Positions 8,977 through 18,994 are shown, counted from the stretch's first letter. The stretch: DNA of 64,000 nucleotides from Rhizobium sp. BK316 (GCF_014193695.1 NZ_JACHZR010000002.1:806001-870000), one strand, 5' to 3'. Program-made: numbers and translations. The notes: generated from the letters alone by a model not told the origin.

Positions 8977-9885
8977 CTATATACTGGGCGCTGCATCGGA
9001 AATGCAGGCCCGGAACCAGCGCTGCGCTGGATGTGCATCATTGCGCCGATGCCATGACAGGACAAAAGGGATGCTGTCGAGCGAGATAGGCGGCTCCAGC
9101 AAGGCGAGCTCGTCCGAATGACCCGAAGCCGCCACGACACCGGCCATCAAGGTGGCGATCATGTTGGAGCGGGCAATCAGCAGCGGTGCGGCATACATAT
9201 TCGGAAGGGTCAGCGCGAGCCGTCGCTGATGCCCTTTTTTCGCCAGCGCTGCATCGACATGGCCGAAGCGCTCGTTCTCTGGCGAGACGAGCAGATGCGG
9301 AAGAGCCAGAAATGCATCGAGATTGAGCGCGCTCCTTGCAGCTGGATGACCCTTCCTGACGATACAGACGAAACGCTCCTCGAACAGAGGCTGGGTCAGA
9401 ATGCGTCCTGTTTTCGTTGCGGGCACGCCGACCGTAGCATCAACTTCTCCCGAATCCAGCAGGTCGATGGCGTCGTCACGCGCACTGAAATTCCTGACCT
9501 GCAATGTCGTGGCCGGAGCCGCCTTGGCGAGAAGAGTAACGAGCTGCGGGAGAAGCGCGAAAGTCGGATGGTCGGAAAGGCCGATCGTGAAGGTGGCGGA
9601 CGAGGTCGAGGGATCGAACGCCTGCGTAAAAGCAAGCGTGCGCTGGATTTCGGCAAGGGCGCGCGACAAGGGTTCGGCGAGATCAAGCGCCCGTGGTGTC
9701 GGCTGCAACCCCTGCGGCCCGCGCACCAGCAACTCATCCTTGAGAAGGTTGCGCAACCGGGCCAAAGCAGCGCTCATCGCCGGCTGCGTTCGGCCGATGC
9801 GAATGCCGGCCTTCGTCACGCTCCGTTCCTTCATGAGCGCGTCGAAGGCGACAATCAGATTGAGATCGATACCGTGCAAATCCAT
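8977..9885 (-). CDS. LysR-family transcriptional regulator
   Basis: 302 residues. The N-terminal winged helix-turn-helix (about 6-65) has the LysR look: DLNLIVAFDALMKERSVTKAG, then QPAMSAALARLR. A co-inducer-binding domain occupies about 90-295. LysR proteins usually control a divergent gene in response to a small molecule. The divergent neighbour is a 4-oxalocrotonate tautomerase-like gene 97 bp away, which is the obvious target candidate. An inverted repeat 8 bp upstream of the start suggests autoregulation as well. The effector is unknown. Confidence 0.9.
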   Translation of the reverse strand: MDLHGIDLNLIVAFDALMKERSVTKAGIRIGRTQPAMSAALARLRNLLKDELLVRGPQGLQPTPRALDLAEPLSRALAEIQRTLAFTQAFDPSTSSATFTIGLSDHPTFALLPQLVTLLAKAAPATTLQVRNFSARDDAIDLLDSGEVDATVGVPATKTGRILTQPLFEERFVCIVRKGHPAARSALNLDAFLALPHLLVSPENERFGHVDAALAKKGHQRRLALTLPNMYAAPLLIARSNMIATLMAGVVAASGHSDELALLEPPISLDSIPFVLSWHRRNDAHPAQRWFRACISDAAPSI

Positions 9886-9892
9886 GGCATGG

Positions 9893-9965
9893 ATGAATGC
9901 ATATACTTCATATCAATTTCAAGCATGTTCCCGATGCCGCTAGGTTTGCTTTGTCACAACACAAA
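9893..9965. promoter_or_regulatory. LysR/tautomerase divergent control region
   Basis: The 97-bp gap holds ATGAA-N9-TTCAT (9893-9911), a dyad of the size LysR regulators bind, placed just upstream of the LysR start. A weaker dyad TTTGT-N6-ACAAA (9950-9965) lies nearer the tautomerase. Binding is inferred. Confidence 0.45.
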
Positions 9966-9982
9966 CCGGGCAGGAGTTCATC

Positions 9983-10192
9983 ATGCCATTTGCAAACTAC
10001 AAGTTTCCCGAGGGTACTCTGACCGCAGAGCAGAAGGAGGACATCATCCTCCGAACGACGGCCATGTTCGTCGACTTTTTCGGGGAGGGCGTTCGCCCCT
10101 ACACCATGGTCCTCGTCGATGAGGTCGTCGACGGCGGTTATGGCCGCGCAGGCGAAACCCTCACGATCGCCAAGATGCAAAAGGGACGATGA
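9983..10192 (+). CDS. Tautomerase-family (4-oxalocrotonate tautomerase-like) protein
   Basis: 69 residues, the size of the small tautomerase subunits. After removal of the initiator Met, Pro is the N-terminal residue (MPFANYK), and N-terminal Pro is the catalytic base of this superfamily. The middle segment RPYTMVLVDEV fits the usual strand. The exact substrate cannot be read from sequence, since members act on 2-hydroxymuconate-type compounds or unrelated keto-acids. A CAGGAG site precedes the ATG. It is divergent from a LysR gene and followed by a strong terminator, so it is probably a single-gene regulon. Confidence 0.8.
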   Translation: MPFANYKFPEGTLTAEQKEDIILRTTAMFVDFFGEGVRPYTMVLVDEVVDGGYGRAGETLTIAKMQKGR

Positions 10193-10205
10193 GGGCAAAA
10201 AGCAA

Positions 10206-10231
10206 AATGGGGCCGTCCGGCCCCATTTTTT
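10206..10231. terminator. Bidirectional terminator between tautomerase gene and glyS
   Basis: AATGGGGCC (10206-10214) pairs with GGCCCCATT (10219-10227) around GTCC, with a T-run to 10231 on the plus strand. Several A residues before the stem form a T-rich tail on the minus strand. It serves two convergent genes. Confidence 0.88.
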
Positions 10232-10244
10232 GTCTGTCGGCCGT

Positions 10245-12422
10245 TTAGGCGGCGATCTTGGAGAAATCCGCCACCGTGCCGGTCGCCGCGCGGATCATCC
10301 GCAACAGGGCGAGGCGGTTGGCGCGGATCGCGGCATCCTCGTCATTGACCAGCACATCGGTGAAGAAACGGTCGACGGGAGCGCGCAGCTTCGACAGCGC
10401 TTCCATGGCCGAGCGGAAGTCTTCATGCGCAACCGCGCCGGCAGCTTCCGACGAAGCCTTGGTGATGGCGGCGAACAGTTCCTTCTCGGCGTCGAGCTTC
10501 AGCAATGCCTCGGAAACGCCGTCGGCAACAACCGTGCCCTTCTTTTCCTCGGCTGCGAGAAGCTGCGTGGCGCGCTTGGTGCCGGCGAGCAGATTGATGC
10601 CGTCTTCCGAGGTGATGAAGGCCGTCAGCGCCTCGACGCGGCGGGCGACCATCAGGAGGTCGTCGGATTCAGGTGTCAGCACGGCATCGATGAGGTCGTG
10701 GCGCGCACCCTGTTCGCGCAGATAGACTTTCAGGCGGTCGTGGAAGAAGGAGAGCAGATCGAACTGCCGCGACAGGTCGTCGGTGGCAACATTGGCGCCG
10801 ATATCCATGTCGATGCGCTGCATATGCGAGACGATGCGCGGCAAGAGCGTCACGCGGGCGCGCTTTTCGAGCAGGATGCGGATGATGCCGAGCGCCGCAC
10901 GGCGAAGAGCAAACGGATCCTTCGAGCCGGTCGGCTTTTCGTCGATCGCCCAGAAACCGATGAGCGTGTCGAGCTTGTCTGCCAGCGCCACTGATATCGC
11001 CACCTTGTCGTCGGGCACGCGGTCGGATGGGCCCTGCGGCTTGTAATGGTCTTCGATCGCGGTGGAAACCAAGACGTCTTCGCCCTGCAGAGCCGCATAT
11101 TTGCGGCCCATGACACCCTGCAGTTCCGGGAATTCGCCAACCGCTTCGGTGCGCAGGTCCGCCTTGCAGAGCACCGCGGCGCGGTCCACCACCTTGTAAT
11201 CGGCGCCGACAGGCATGGCGATCTTGGCGGCCATCGCGCGGATGCGCTCGACGCGATCGCCCTGCGTGCCGAGCTTGGCATGGAAGGTCACGTTCAGCGC
11301 GTCGAGCTTGGCCATGCGCTGGTCAAGCGGCTTGGTCAGATCGAGGCCGAATTTCTTGGCGGAAGCTTCCAGCGTTTCGAGGTCCGGCAGGTTGCCCTGG
11401 TCGCGCTTCCAGAAATGCAGCGCGTCGGAGAGGCGCGCGCGCACGACCTTGCCGTTGCCATGGACGATCTCCTTGCCGCCGTCAGTTGCCTGGATGTTGG
11501 AGACGAGGATGAATTTGTTCGAAAGCGTCTCTTCACCCTGTTTGCGGGTGACGAAGCATTTCTGGTTGGTCTTGATAGTCAGGCGAATGATCTCGGACGG
11601 AATCGAAAGATAGTCCTCCTCGAAGGATCCCATCAGCACCTGCGGCCACTCGACGAGGCCGGACACTTCTTCCAGCAGGCCCTCATCCTCGACCAGTTCC
11701 AGCCCGTTCGCAAAGGCGACGTCGCGGGCATCATGCAGGATGATGTCCTTGCGCCGCTCGGCATCGAGAATGACTTTCGCCTTTTCAAGGCTCGCAACGT
11801 AATCATCGAAGCGCTTGACGGTGATGGCGTCTGGCGCGTGGAAGCGATGGCCGTAGGTCACGTTGGAGGCGACGAGGCCGTCGATCTCGAAGGGGATGAC
11901 CACGGTTTCTTCATGCTCGCTGCCGAAGGTGCAGACGATCGACTGCAGCGGGCGCACCCAGCGCAGCGAACCGGGCTGCGACGAGGCCTTGCCCCAGCGC
12001 ATCGACTTCGGCCATGGGAAATCCTTGATGATGCCGGGCATCACTTCGGCAATGATCTCTTCGGCGCCGCGGCCCGGCTTGGAGATGACGGCGACATAGA
12101 AATCGCCCTTTTTCGGATCGCTGACGACCTGCGCTTCGGAAATGGAAGAAAGGCCCGCGCCGCGCAGGAAGCCCTCGATCGCCTTTTCGTTGGCGTCGGT
12201 GCGAGGCCCCTTGCGCTCTTCACGCACATCGGCGGAGCGGGCCGTCAGCCCGTGAATGTCGAGCGTCAGGCGGCGCGGCGTCCAGTATTCGCGCGCACCC
12301 TCATAGGTCAGTCCTGCTTCCACCAGGGCGTCGGTGAGGAGCTTCTTGAGGTCACCGGCGGCCTTGCGCTGCATACGGGCGGGGATCTCTTCGGAGCGAA
12401 GTTCGAGAAGCAGGTTCGGCAT
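10245..12422 (-). CDS. glyS: Glycyl-tRNA synthetase beta subunit
   Basis: 725 residues from the ATG at 12422 ([18 protein letters not shown], the standard GlyS opening), which has an AGGAAAAGAG site upstream. A further in-frame ATG at 12458 is less likely. GlyS is the tRNA-binding and editing-like subunit of the alpha2-beta2 bacterial enzyme that charges tRNA-Gly. The protein shows the HD-like and anticodon-binding C-terminal region ([13 protein letters not shown] near the end). The alpha-subunit gene glyQ is not adjacent in this window; the upstream neighbour is the divergent tex, 238 bp away. Confidence 0.96.
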   Translation of the reverse strand: MPNLLLELRSEEIPARMQRKAAGDLKKLLTDALVEAGLTYEGAREYWTPRRLTLDIHGLTARSADVREERKGPRTDANEKAIEGFLRGAGLSSISEAQVVSDPKKGDFYVAVISKPGRGAEEIIAEVMPGIIKDFPWPKSMRWGKASSQPGSLRWVRPLQSIVCTFGSEHEETVVIPFEIDGLVASNVTYGHRFHAPDAITVKRFDDYVASLEKAKVILDAERRKDIILHDARDVAFANGLELVEDEGLLEEVSGLVEWPQVLMGSFEEDYLSIPSEIIRLTIKTNQKCFVTRKQGEETLSNKFILVSNIQATDGGKEIVHGNGKVVRARLSDALHFWKRDQGNLPDLETLEASAKKFGLDLTKPLDQRMAKLDALNVTFHAKLGTQGDRVERIRAMAAKIAMPVGADYKVVDRAAVLCKADLRTEAVGEFPELQGVMGRKYAALQGEDVLVSTAIEDHYKPQGPSDRVPDDKVAISVALADKLDTLIGFWAIDEKPTGSKDPFALRRAALGIIRILLEKRARVTLLPRIVSHMQRIDMDIGANVATDDLSRQFDLLSFFHDRLKVYLREQGARHDLIDAVLTPESDDLLMVARRVEALTAFITSEDGINLLAGTKRATQLLAAEEKKGTVVADGVSEALLKLDAEKELFAAITKASSEAAGAVAHEDFRSAMEALSKLRAPVDRFFTDVLVNDEDAAIRANRLALLRMIRAATGTVADFSKIAA

Positions 12423-12660
12423 GATACTCTTTTCCTGGCGCCTGCAGGGCAGGGGCAATCAAAAATGGTCGCCTCTGCTACCAAAGAATGCCGCATCTGC
12501 ACAACCGCAAAAACGGGATGAGGAAGGCTCAATTGCGCCTCAGATATATGGCTTAAACCGACGAGAGCATTCCCTTCCGCTGTGGAAAGCGGCGGTAGGC
12601 ATTGCCTTGCCGCTTTTCGCCGCTATGGTCCGCCAACCCTAATAAATTGCAGGAAATCTC

Positions 12661-14970
12661 ATGGCCGCTGACCTTCGTTCGCTCGCAGCAAGCATCTCCG
12701 CCGAAATCAACGCCCGGCCCGATCAGGCCAAGGCGGCGATCGAGCTGCTGGACGAGGGTGCAACGGTGCCGTTCATCGCCCGCTACCGCAAGGAAATGAC
12801 GGGCGGCCTTGACGATACGCAGCTGCGCACGCTGGCCGAACGCCTCGTATACCTACGCGAGCTCGAAGCCCGCCGTGATGCGATCATCGGTTCGATCAAT
12901 GGTCAGGACAAGATGACCGCGGAACTGATGGGCAAGCTCAGTGCTGCCACGACCAAGGCCGAGCTGGAAGACCTCTACCTGCCCTACAAGCCGAAGCGTC
13001 GCACCCGTGCCGAAATCGCCCGCGAGCGCGGCCTCGGTCCGCTTGCCGAAGCAATCCTTGCCGATCGCAGCAAGGAGCCGGCCACACTTGCGGAAGCCTA
13101 TATCACCGCCGATGTGCCTGACGTGAAGACGGCCCTCGACGGTGCCCGCGACATCGTCGCCGAAGGTTTTGCCGAAAATGCCGATCTGCTCGGCAAGCTG
13201 CGTGCCCATATGCGCAATGCCGCGCTTCTCAAGGCGAAGGTCGTTGAAGGCAAGGAAGCGACCGGCGAAAAGTTCTCCGACTATTTCGATCATTCCGAAC
13301 GCTGGGCAACCGCCCCCGGCCACCGTGCGCTTGCCATGCTGCGCGGCTGGAACGAGGAAGTGCTGACGCTGACGATCGATGCCGATGCCGAGATTGCCTC
13401 GCCGAACAAGCCGGTCGAGCGCATGATCGCCGCTGCTTACGAGATCGGCACAAGCCGTCCGGGCGATCGCTGGCTGATGGATGTCGCGAGCTGGACCTGG
13501 CGCGTGAAGCTCTCCATGTCGCTCTCGCTCGACCTGATGCGCGAACTGCGCGAAAGGGCCGAGGAAGAAGCGATCCACGTCTTTGCCCGCAATCTCAAGG
13601 ATCTGCTTTTGGCAGCCCCCGCCGGCTCGCGCGCCACGATGGGCCTCGATCCGGGCATCCGCACCGGCGTCAAGGTCGCGATCATCGATGGCACCGGCAA
13701 GCTGCTCGATACGACCACGGTCTATCCGTTCCCGCCGAAGAATGACGTGCGCGGCACGCAGGCCGAGCTCGCTTCCCTCATTCGCAAGCACAATGTTGAG
13801 TTGATCGCGATCGGCAACGGCACGGGCAGCCGCGAGACTGAAAAGCTGGTGGCCGATATGCTGACGGCTCTTCCGGCGCCAAAGCCCACCAAGGTCATCG
13901 TCTCTGAAGCCGGCGCCTCCGTCTACTCGGCTTCGGAAACCGCTGCTGCAGAATTCCCGCAGCTCGACGTATCGCTGCGCGGCGCCGTCTCCATCGCGCG
14001 GCGCCTGCAGGATCCGCTCGCCGAGCTCGTCAAGATCGAGCCGAAGTCGATCGGCGTCGGCCAGTACCAGCACGACGTCGATCAGACGAAGCTCTCACGC
14101 TCGCTCGATGCGGTCGTCGAAGACGCCGTGAATGCCGTCGGCGTCGATCTCAACACGGCGTCTGCGCCGCTGCTTTCGCGCGTTTCCGGCCTTGGCCGCT
14201 CGATTGCCGATGCGATCGTGCTGCATCGAGACCAGAATGGCGCCTTTGAAAGCCGTAAGGACCTGTTGAAGGTGGCCCGCCTCGGGCAGCGCACCTTCGA
14301 ACAGGCGGCCGGCTTCCTGCGCATCCCCAATGGCAAGGAACCCCTCGATGCCTCCTCGGTGCATCCGGAAGCCTATGGCGTAGCGAAGAAGATTGTTGCT
14401 GCCTGCGGCCGTGACCTCCGCTCGCTGATGGGCGATAGCGTCACCCTGAAGGCGCTCGACCCGCGCAAGTTCATCGACGAGAAGTTCGGCCTACCGACCG
14501 TCAAGGATATCATCGCCGAGCTGGATAAGCCGGGCCGCGACCCGCGCCCGAGCTTCAAGACTGCGACTTTTGCGGAGGGCATTGATGAGATCAGCGACCT
14601 GAAGCCCGGCATGGTGCTGGAAGGCACCGTCACCAATGTCGCGGCCTTCGGCGCCTTCGTCGATATCGGCGTGCATCAGGATGGCCTGGTCCACGTCTCC
14701 CAGCTTGCCGACCGCTTCATCAAGGACCCTCACGAAATCGTGAAGGCGGGCGACGTCGTCAAGGTTCGCGTCGTCGAAGTCGATGTGAAGCGCAAGCGCA
14801 TCGGCCTTTCCATGCGCAAAGATGACGGCGCTCCGGCGGGTTCTCCGCGCGGTGAGTCGCGCGCAAATACCGGCCCGCGTCCGCAGCAGGATCGCAAGCC
14901 CGCGCCGCCAAAGCCGCAGAGCCAGGGTGCGTTCGGTGCGGCGCTCGCCGAAGCCATGAAGCGAAAATAA
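12661..14970 (+). CDS. tex: Tex-family RNA-binding transcription accessory protein
   Basis: 769 residues, the expected length. The N-terminal helical region has [19 protein letters not shown], a Tex hallmark. A YqgF/RNase H-like domain follows ([16 protein letters not shown], near 327-342), then helix-hairpin-helix segments ([15 protein letters not shown] and following), and an S1 RNA-binding domain near 650-725 ([20 protein letters not shown], ending RIGLSMR). A basic, proline-rich tail ends the protein. Tex binds nucleic acid and affects transcription and translation quality. The start is supported by AGGAAATCTC before the ATG. Confidence 0.95.
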   Translation: MAADLRSLAASISAEINARPDQAKAAIELLDEGATVPFIARYRKEMTGGLDDTQLRTLAERLVYLRELEARRDAIIGSINGQDKMTAELMGKLSAATTKAELEDLYLPYKPKRRTRAEIARERGLGPLAEAILADRSKEPATLAEAYITADVPDVKTALDGARDIVAEGFAENADLLGKLRAHMRNAALLKAKVVEGKEATGEKFSDYFDHSERWATAPGHRALAMLRGWNEEVLTLTIDADAEIASPNKPVERMIAAAYEIGTSRPGDRWLMDVASWTWRVKLSMSLSLDLMRELRERAEEEAIHVFARNLKDLLLAAPAGSRATMGLDPGIRTGVKVAIIDGTGKLLDTTTVYPFPPKNDVRGTQAELASLIRKHNVELIAIGNGTGSRETEKLVADMLTALPAPKPTKVIVSEAGASVYSASETAAAEFPQLDVSLRGAVSIARRLQDPLAELVKIEPKSIGVGQYQHDVDQTKLSRSLDAVVEDAVNAVGVDLNTASAPLLSRVSGLGRSIADAIVLHRDQNGAFESRKDLLKVARLGQRTFEQAAGFLRIPNGKEPLDASSVHPEAYGVAKKIVAACGRDLRSLMGDSVTLKALDPRKFIDEKFGLPTVKDIIAELDKPGRDPRPSFKTATFAEGIDEISDLKPGMVLEGTVTNVAAFGAFVDIGVHQDGLVHVSQLADRFIKDPHEIVKAGDVVKVRVVEVDVKRKRIGLSMRKDDGAPAGSPRGESRANTGPRPQQDRKPAPPKPQSQGAFGAALAEAMKRK

Positions 14971-15070
14971 GGGCTTAGCCCTCAAGTTTGCAAAAATGTC
15001 ACAGTTTGGCAATTGAATCTGCGGAGTGCTAAATCCGGCGCTTGTAAGGCAGAAGAGAGCTATTAAGTTG

Positions 15071-15090
15071 ATGTGACCATCCTGTCACAT
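15071..15090 (+). promoter_or_regulatory. Inverted repeat in the cfa leader
   Basis: ATGTGAC-N6-GTCACAT (15071-15077 and 15084-15090), a perfect 7-bp dyad, ends 13 nt before the cfa ATG and just before its GAGGCG ribosome-binding site. It resembles the Crp/Fnr half-site TGTGA, but the spacing (TGTGA-N8-TCACA) is 2 bp longer than the Crp consensus. It could be an operator or a leader hairpin. Confidence 0.5.
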
Positions 15091-15103
15091 TTGCGAGGCG
15101 TCC

Positions 15104-16363
15104 ATGGCGTCGGCATTCTTATCGATTGTCCAAAAAATTGTCCGAAAGGGTTCTTTGGCCCTTACTCTTGCCAATGGCGAGACCCACACGATTGGCGACG
15201 GCACCGGGGAATTGGTTGCCGTTCGTCTTGCCGATCAGGAAGCCGAGGATGCGATCCGTCGCGATCCGACGCTGAAGCTCGGCGAAATGTATATGGAAGG
15301 CCGGTTCATTCTCGAACAGGGTGACATCTACGACTTCCTCGCCCTAGTGAAGCAGAATACCACCAATGAGATCTTCGATTTCAAGATGGCTGCCCTGCTG
15401 ATCGGCCGCATTGCCATGCAACAGCTCAAGAGCCGCATGCCGATCAATCACAACAAGCGTAATGTCGCCCATCATTACGACCTCTCCGAAAAGCTCTTCG
15501 AACTCTTCCTCGACGAGGACTGGCAGTATTCCTGCGCTTATTTCGATCCGCCTAATATCAGCCTGGAAGAGGCGCAGGTCGCCAAGAAGCGCCACATCGC
15601 GGCAAAGCTCATGCCGCAGCCGAACCAGCGCGTGCTGGAAATCGGTTCGGGCTGGGGCGGCATGGCCATGTATCTGGCGGAATCGACGCCCGGCCTCGAT
15701 GTCACCGGTATCACGCTCAGCGAAGAGCAGCTGAAGATCTCACGCGAACGAGCGGAGAAGCGCGGTCTTGCCGATCGTGTCCGTTTCGAACTGCAGGATT
15801 ATCGCTACCTCACGGGTAAGAAGTTTGACCGCATCGTCTCGGTCGGCATGTTCGAACATGTTGGCATCGGCAATTATCCCAACTTCTTCAAAAAGGTGTA
15901 CGAGCTGTTGGATGACAACGGCGTCATGCTGCTGCATTCGATCGCGCGTCCGAAGCCGAGTTTTGCGACCAACGCCTTCATCGAGAAGTACATCTTCCCG
16001 CAGGGCTACATTCCCTCGATTGCAGAAACGCTGGTGCCGCTCGAAAAGGCGGGGTTGCTGACCCGCGACGTCGAGGTGCTGCCCCTGCACTACGCCTACA
16101 CTCTGCGCCACTGGCGTGAGCGCTTCGTCGCCCGCAAGGCCGAAGCCGTGGCGCTTTACGACGAGAAGTTCTTCCGCATGTGGGAATTCTATCTGGCCGG
16201 CTCCGAAATGGGCTTCCGCTGGGACGAGCTTTTCATCGAGCAAATCCAGATCACTAAGAATCAGTTCGCGACACCTGATAACCGCAATTACATTGCGCAG
16301 AACGAGGTGAAGCTTCGGGAATTCGAGGCGACGCGTCCACCCCTGGAGAAGTTCACCTTCTGA
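15104..16363 (+). CDS. cfa: Cyclopropane-fatty-acyl-phospholipid synthase family protein
   Basis: 419 residues. It transfers a methylene from SAM to unsaturated acyl chains of membrane phospholipids. The SAM-binding motif VLEIGSGWGGMAMYLAE is near residues 178-194, and ISLEEAQVAKKRHIAAKL and RPPLEKF match the family. HNKRNVAHHYDLSEKLFELF precedes the active domain. The N-terminal 100 residues match the Cfa N-terminal domain. GAGGCG (15095-15100) supports the start. It is monocistronic, closed by a strong terminator. Rhizobia often carry several cfa paralogues, so which one this is cannot be told. Confidence 0.93.
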   Translation: MASAFLSIVQKIVRKGSLALTLANGETHTIGDGTGELVAVRLADQEAEDAIRRDPTLKLGEMYMEGRFILEQGDIYDFLALVKQNTTNEIFDFKMAALLIGRIAMQQLKSRMPINHNKRNVAHHYDLSEKLFELFLDEDWQYSCAYFDPPNISLEEAQVAKKRHIAAKLMPQPNQRVLEIGSGWGGMAMYLAESTPGLDVTGITLSEEQLKISRERAEKRGLADRVRFELQDYRYLTGKKFDRIVSVGMFEHVGIGNYPNFFKKVYELLDDNGVMLLHSIARPKPSFATNAFIEKYIFPQGYIPSIAETLVPLEKAGLLTRDVEVLPLHYAYTLRHWRERFVARKAEAVALYDEKFFRMWEFYLAGSEMGFRWDELFIEQIQITKNQFATPDNRNYIAQNEVKLREFEATRPPLEKFTF

Positions 16364-16368
16364 TATCG

Positions 16369-16400
16369 AAAGCGCGGTCCAACCGCGCTTTTTCTTTTTT
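16369..16400 (+). terminator. Rho-independent terminator after cfa, abutting the next ribosome-binding site
   Basis: AAAGCGCGG (16369-16377) pairs with CCGCGCTTT (16383-16391), followed by a T-rich tract to 16400. The next base starts GGAGAG, the ribosome-binding site of the phosphatase gene at 16413. Confidence 0.92.
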
Positions 16401-16412
16401 GGAGAGACGGAT

Positions 16413-16991
16413 ATGAGCGCATTTCCTGAAATCACCCTCGTGCGCCACGGCGAGACGGCATGGTCGCTGTCCGGTCAGCATACCGGCCGGACCGATATTC
16501 CGCTCACCGCCAATGGCGAAGCTGCGGCCCGCGCGCTTGCTTCGCGGCTTGCGGGTCTTTCCGTCTCCGCGGTCTGGTCGAGCCCTTCGCAGCGAGCCCG
16601 CAACACCTGCGCGCTCTCGGGTTTCGGGGAAGGGGCGATCATCAAGCCCGATCTCGCGGAATGGGACTATGGCGCTTACGAAGGCATCACGACCAAGGAA
16701 ATCCTCTCGAAGCGCCCCGGCTGGCAGCTTTTCCGCGATGGTTGCCCGGATGGCGAAGCAGCAGCCGATGTCGGCGCCCGTGCCGATCGCATCATCGCGG
16801 AGCTTCGGCAGATCGATGCGCCGGTCCTGATCTTTTCGAGCTCGCATTTCCTGCGTGTGCTCGGCGCCCGCTGGCTCGGCCTGCCGGCGGAAGATGGCTC
16901 CCGTTTCAGTCTGGATACGACGAGCATCAGCGTTCTCGGCTACGAGCACGATCTGACCGAACCGGTCATTCGCTGCTGGAACCAGAGGTAA
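16413..16991 (+). CDS. Histidine phosphatase family protein (phosphoglycerate mutase-like)
   Basis: 192 residues. The catalytic RHGE motif (LVRHGETAWSLSGQHTGR, about residues 9-26) and the second-His region (FSSSHFLRVLGARW, near 141) are both present. Enzymes of this branch dephosphorylate small phosphorylated metabolites; the substrate is not readable from sequence. The SD GGAGAG sits directly after the cfa terminator with no room for a promoter between, so transcription probably comes from read-through of cfa or from a promoter inside the cfa 3' end. A second, unrelated histidine phosphatase is at 56.8 kb. Confidence 0.88.
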   Translation: MSAFPEITLVRHGETAWSLSGQHTGRTDIPLTANGEAAARALASRLAGLSVSAVWSSPSQRARNTCALSGFGEGAIIKPDLAEWDYGAYEGITTKEILSKRPGWQLFRDGCPDGEAAADVGARADRIIAELRQIDAPVLIFSSSHFLRVLGARWLGLPAEDGSRFSLDTTSISVLGYEHDLTEPVIRCWNQR

Positions 16992-17108
16992 TTTCACATC
17001 CCTTCGATCTCGCCGCCGTGGTTAAGATTGAGGTAACACCCTCGCCGTAAATGTACCGATCGCCGCCGTCCGCGGCCGTTCTTGTATTGTGTTTTCTGGA
17101 GTGCGGAT

Positions 17109-17918
17109 GTGTTTAATCGATCTGTCGTATCGATCTCTTTAGCTATTGCCCTTGTTTCTTTCGGCACCGCCTCCGCTCAGGAAGGCGGCCACTGGTGGTC
17201 CGGTGACTGGTATCTGAAGGTCGGCGTATCAGGCTTTTCCGCTCCGAAGTTCGAGGGTGCGTCGAGCAATGAATTCAAGTTCAGCCCGCTGATCTCGGTC
17301 GGCCGTCAGGGCGCCGGCCCGCGCTTTTCCTCGCGCAACGATAATCCCTCCTTCGCGTTGACCGACAACGGCGGCTTCCGCGCCGGTATCGTCGGCCGCT
17401 ATGTGCCTGAGCGTGACGAAGACGACGACAGCGATCTGCGCGGTTTGAAGAAAGTGAAGTGGGGCGCCGAAGTCGGTGGCTTCGCCGAAGTCTATCCGAC
17501 CGATTGGCTGCGTGCCCGCGCCGACGTGCGCCAGGGTATCCGCTCCCATGACGGCCTCGTGGCCGACGTGGCGCTCGATGCCTTCACCGATATCGCGCCC
17601 GACCTGCAACTGTCAGGCGGCCCGCGTGCCACTTTTGCAACGAGCGGCTATTTCCATTCCTACTACGGCGTCAATGAAGCGCAGTCGGCTGCAAGCGGGC
17701 TGAAGCCTTACGATCCCTCGGGCGGCATCCAGTCCTACGGTGCCGGCACTGCGCTCACCTGGAACGCGACGGAGAATCTGTCGACGAGTGCCTTCGCGGA
17801 ATACAGGCGCCTCGCCGGTCCGGCGGCTGACAGCAGCCTCGTGCGCGAGCGTGGTTCCAAGAACCAGTTCCTGATCGGTATGTCCGCGAGCTACAAGTTC
17901 AATTTCACGCTGAACTGA
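17109..17918 (+). CDS. MipA/OmpV family outer-membrane protein
   Basis: 269 residues from GTG at 17109, chosen for GGAG (17098-17101) 7 nt upstream; a TTG 27 nt earlier would overlap that site. A signal peptide ends near TASAQ (about residue 24). The mature part begins GGHWWSGDWYLKVGVSG and is rich in alternating beta strands, ending in the aromatic-alternating SASYKFNFTLN expected of an outer-membrane barrel. Family members are OmpV/MipA-like beta-barrels, sometimes linked to murein-synthesising complexes. The specific role here is unknown. Confidence 0.85.
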   Translation: MFNRSVVSISLAIALVSFGTASAQEGGHWWSGDWYLKVGVSGFSAPKFEGASSNEFKFSPLISVGRQGAGPRFSSRNDNPSFALTDNGGFRAGIVGRYVPERDEDDDSDLRGLKKVKWGAEVGGFAEVYPTDWLRARADVRQGIRSHDGLVADVALDAFTDIAPDLQLSGGPRATFATSGYFHSYYGVNEAQSAASGLKPYDPSGGIQSYGAGTALTWNATENLSTSAFAEYRRLAGPAADSSLVRERGSKNQFLIGMSASYKFNFTLN

Positions 17919-17973
17919 TCCGGCTGCGTGGTCGTGCCTTGACCATGGAGCCCAGCCGTCGCTAGATGGTTCC

Positions 17974-18933
17974 ATGCAACAGATTGATGGTCTCAACGGG
18001 CGCGTTGCCGATGCGCCCTCGGATAATTGGGTTTACCGCATCCTGCCGCCCTGGCTGTGGCCCTATGCACAGCTGGCGCGCTGGGACCGGCCGATCGGCT
18101 GGCAGCTTCTCATGTGGCCGTGCTTCTGGTCGGCGACGCTCGCCGCTAATGCGGCAATCGAGCCGCGCGTCTTTTCCGGCGCCCTGCTGCTCTATCATCT
18201 GTTCCTGTATTTCATCGGCGCGGTTGCCATGCGCGGCGCCGGCTGCACCTATAATGACCTTGTCGACCACGAGATCGACATGCAGGTGGCGCGCACCCGC
18301 TCGCGCCCGTTGCCCTCGGGTCGCGTGACGCGACGGCAAGCGAAAATTTTCATCGGCCTGCAAGCGCTGGTCGGACTGTTCGTATTGTTGCAGTTCAATT
18401 GGTTTGCTGTGCTGCTCGGGGTGCTGTCGCTCGGTATCGTGGCGCTTTATCCCTTTGCCAAGCGCTTTACCGACTGGCCGCAATTCTTCCTCGGTCTCGC
18501 CTTTTCTTGGGGTGCGCTCATGGGTTGGGCGGGGATTTTCGGCAGTCTGGCCTTCTCGGCCGTCCTCCTTTATGCCGCTTCCGTCGTCTGGACGATCGGT
18601 TACGACACGATCTACGCCCACCAGGACAAGGAGGATGACGAGCTGATAGGGGTTCGTTCCACCGCCCGGCTGTTCGGCGACCGCACGCGCCTGGCGCTGA
18701 TCGGCCTCTATGGTCTGACGCTCGTATTGATGTTCCTGTCCTTCGCACTTGCTGGCGTCGGACTTCTCGCCTTCATCGGCCTGCTGATCGCGGCCGGCAT
18801 GTTTGCCTGGCAGATCAGGACGCTCGATATCAATGACGGCGCCCAGTGCCTGGCGCTCTTCAAATCGAACACTCGCGTCGGGCTGATTATCTTCCTTGGC
18901 CTGTTCGTTTCGCTGCTGTTCGCCATTCCCTGA
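17974..18933 (+). CDS. ubiA: 4-hydroxybenzoate octaprenyltransferase
   Basis: 319 residues with about eight to nine membrane segments. It prenylates 4-hydroxybenzoate in ubiquinone synthesis at the inner membrane. The first Asp-rich motif is NDLVDHEID (94-102) and the second is DTIYAHQDKEDD (211-222), both needed for Mg-diphosphate binding. LARWDRPIGWQLLMWPC near residue 34 is also characteristic. No strong ribosome-binding site is visible at the ATG at 17974; the family length and the alignment of the opening support it. The side chain in Rhizobiaceae is normally Q10. Confidence 0.94.
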   Translation: MQQIDGLNGRVADAPSDNWVYRILPPWLWPYAQLARWDRPIGWQLLMWPCFWSATLAANAAIEPRVFSGALLLYHLFLYFIGAVAMRGAGCTYNDLVDHEIDMQVARTRSRPLPSGRVTRRQAKIFIGLQALVGLFVLLQFNWFAVLLGVLSLGIVALYPFAKRFTDWPQFFLGLAFSWGALMGWAGIFGSLAFSAVLLYAASVVWTIGYDTIYAHQDKEDDELIGVRSTARLFGDRTRLALIGLYGLTLVLMFLSFALAGVGLLAFIGLLIAAGMFAWQIRTLDINDGAQCLALFKSNTRVGLIIFLGLFVSLLFAIP

Positions 18934-18943
18934 CCGCGAAATG

Positions 18944-18970
18944 AAAAAACCCGGCGCGACGGCCGGGTTT
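18944..18970. terminator. Bidirectional terminator between ubiA and the DUF6101 gene
   Basis: AAACCCGGC (18947-18955) pairs with GCCGGGTTT (18962-18970). Read on the minus strand the stem is followed by six T residues, so it is the stronger terminator for the minus-strand gene. Confidence 0.85.
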
Positions 18971-18994
18971 CGGGATCGGTTCTGAAGAGAACGC

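Noticed and set aside
15071..15090. A true Crp site before cfa.
   Set aside because: The half-sites TGTGA and TCACA are 8 bp apart, not 6, so the dyad is reported only as an unassigned inverted repeat.
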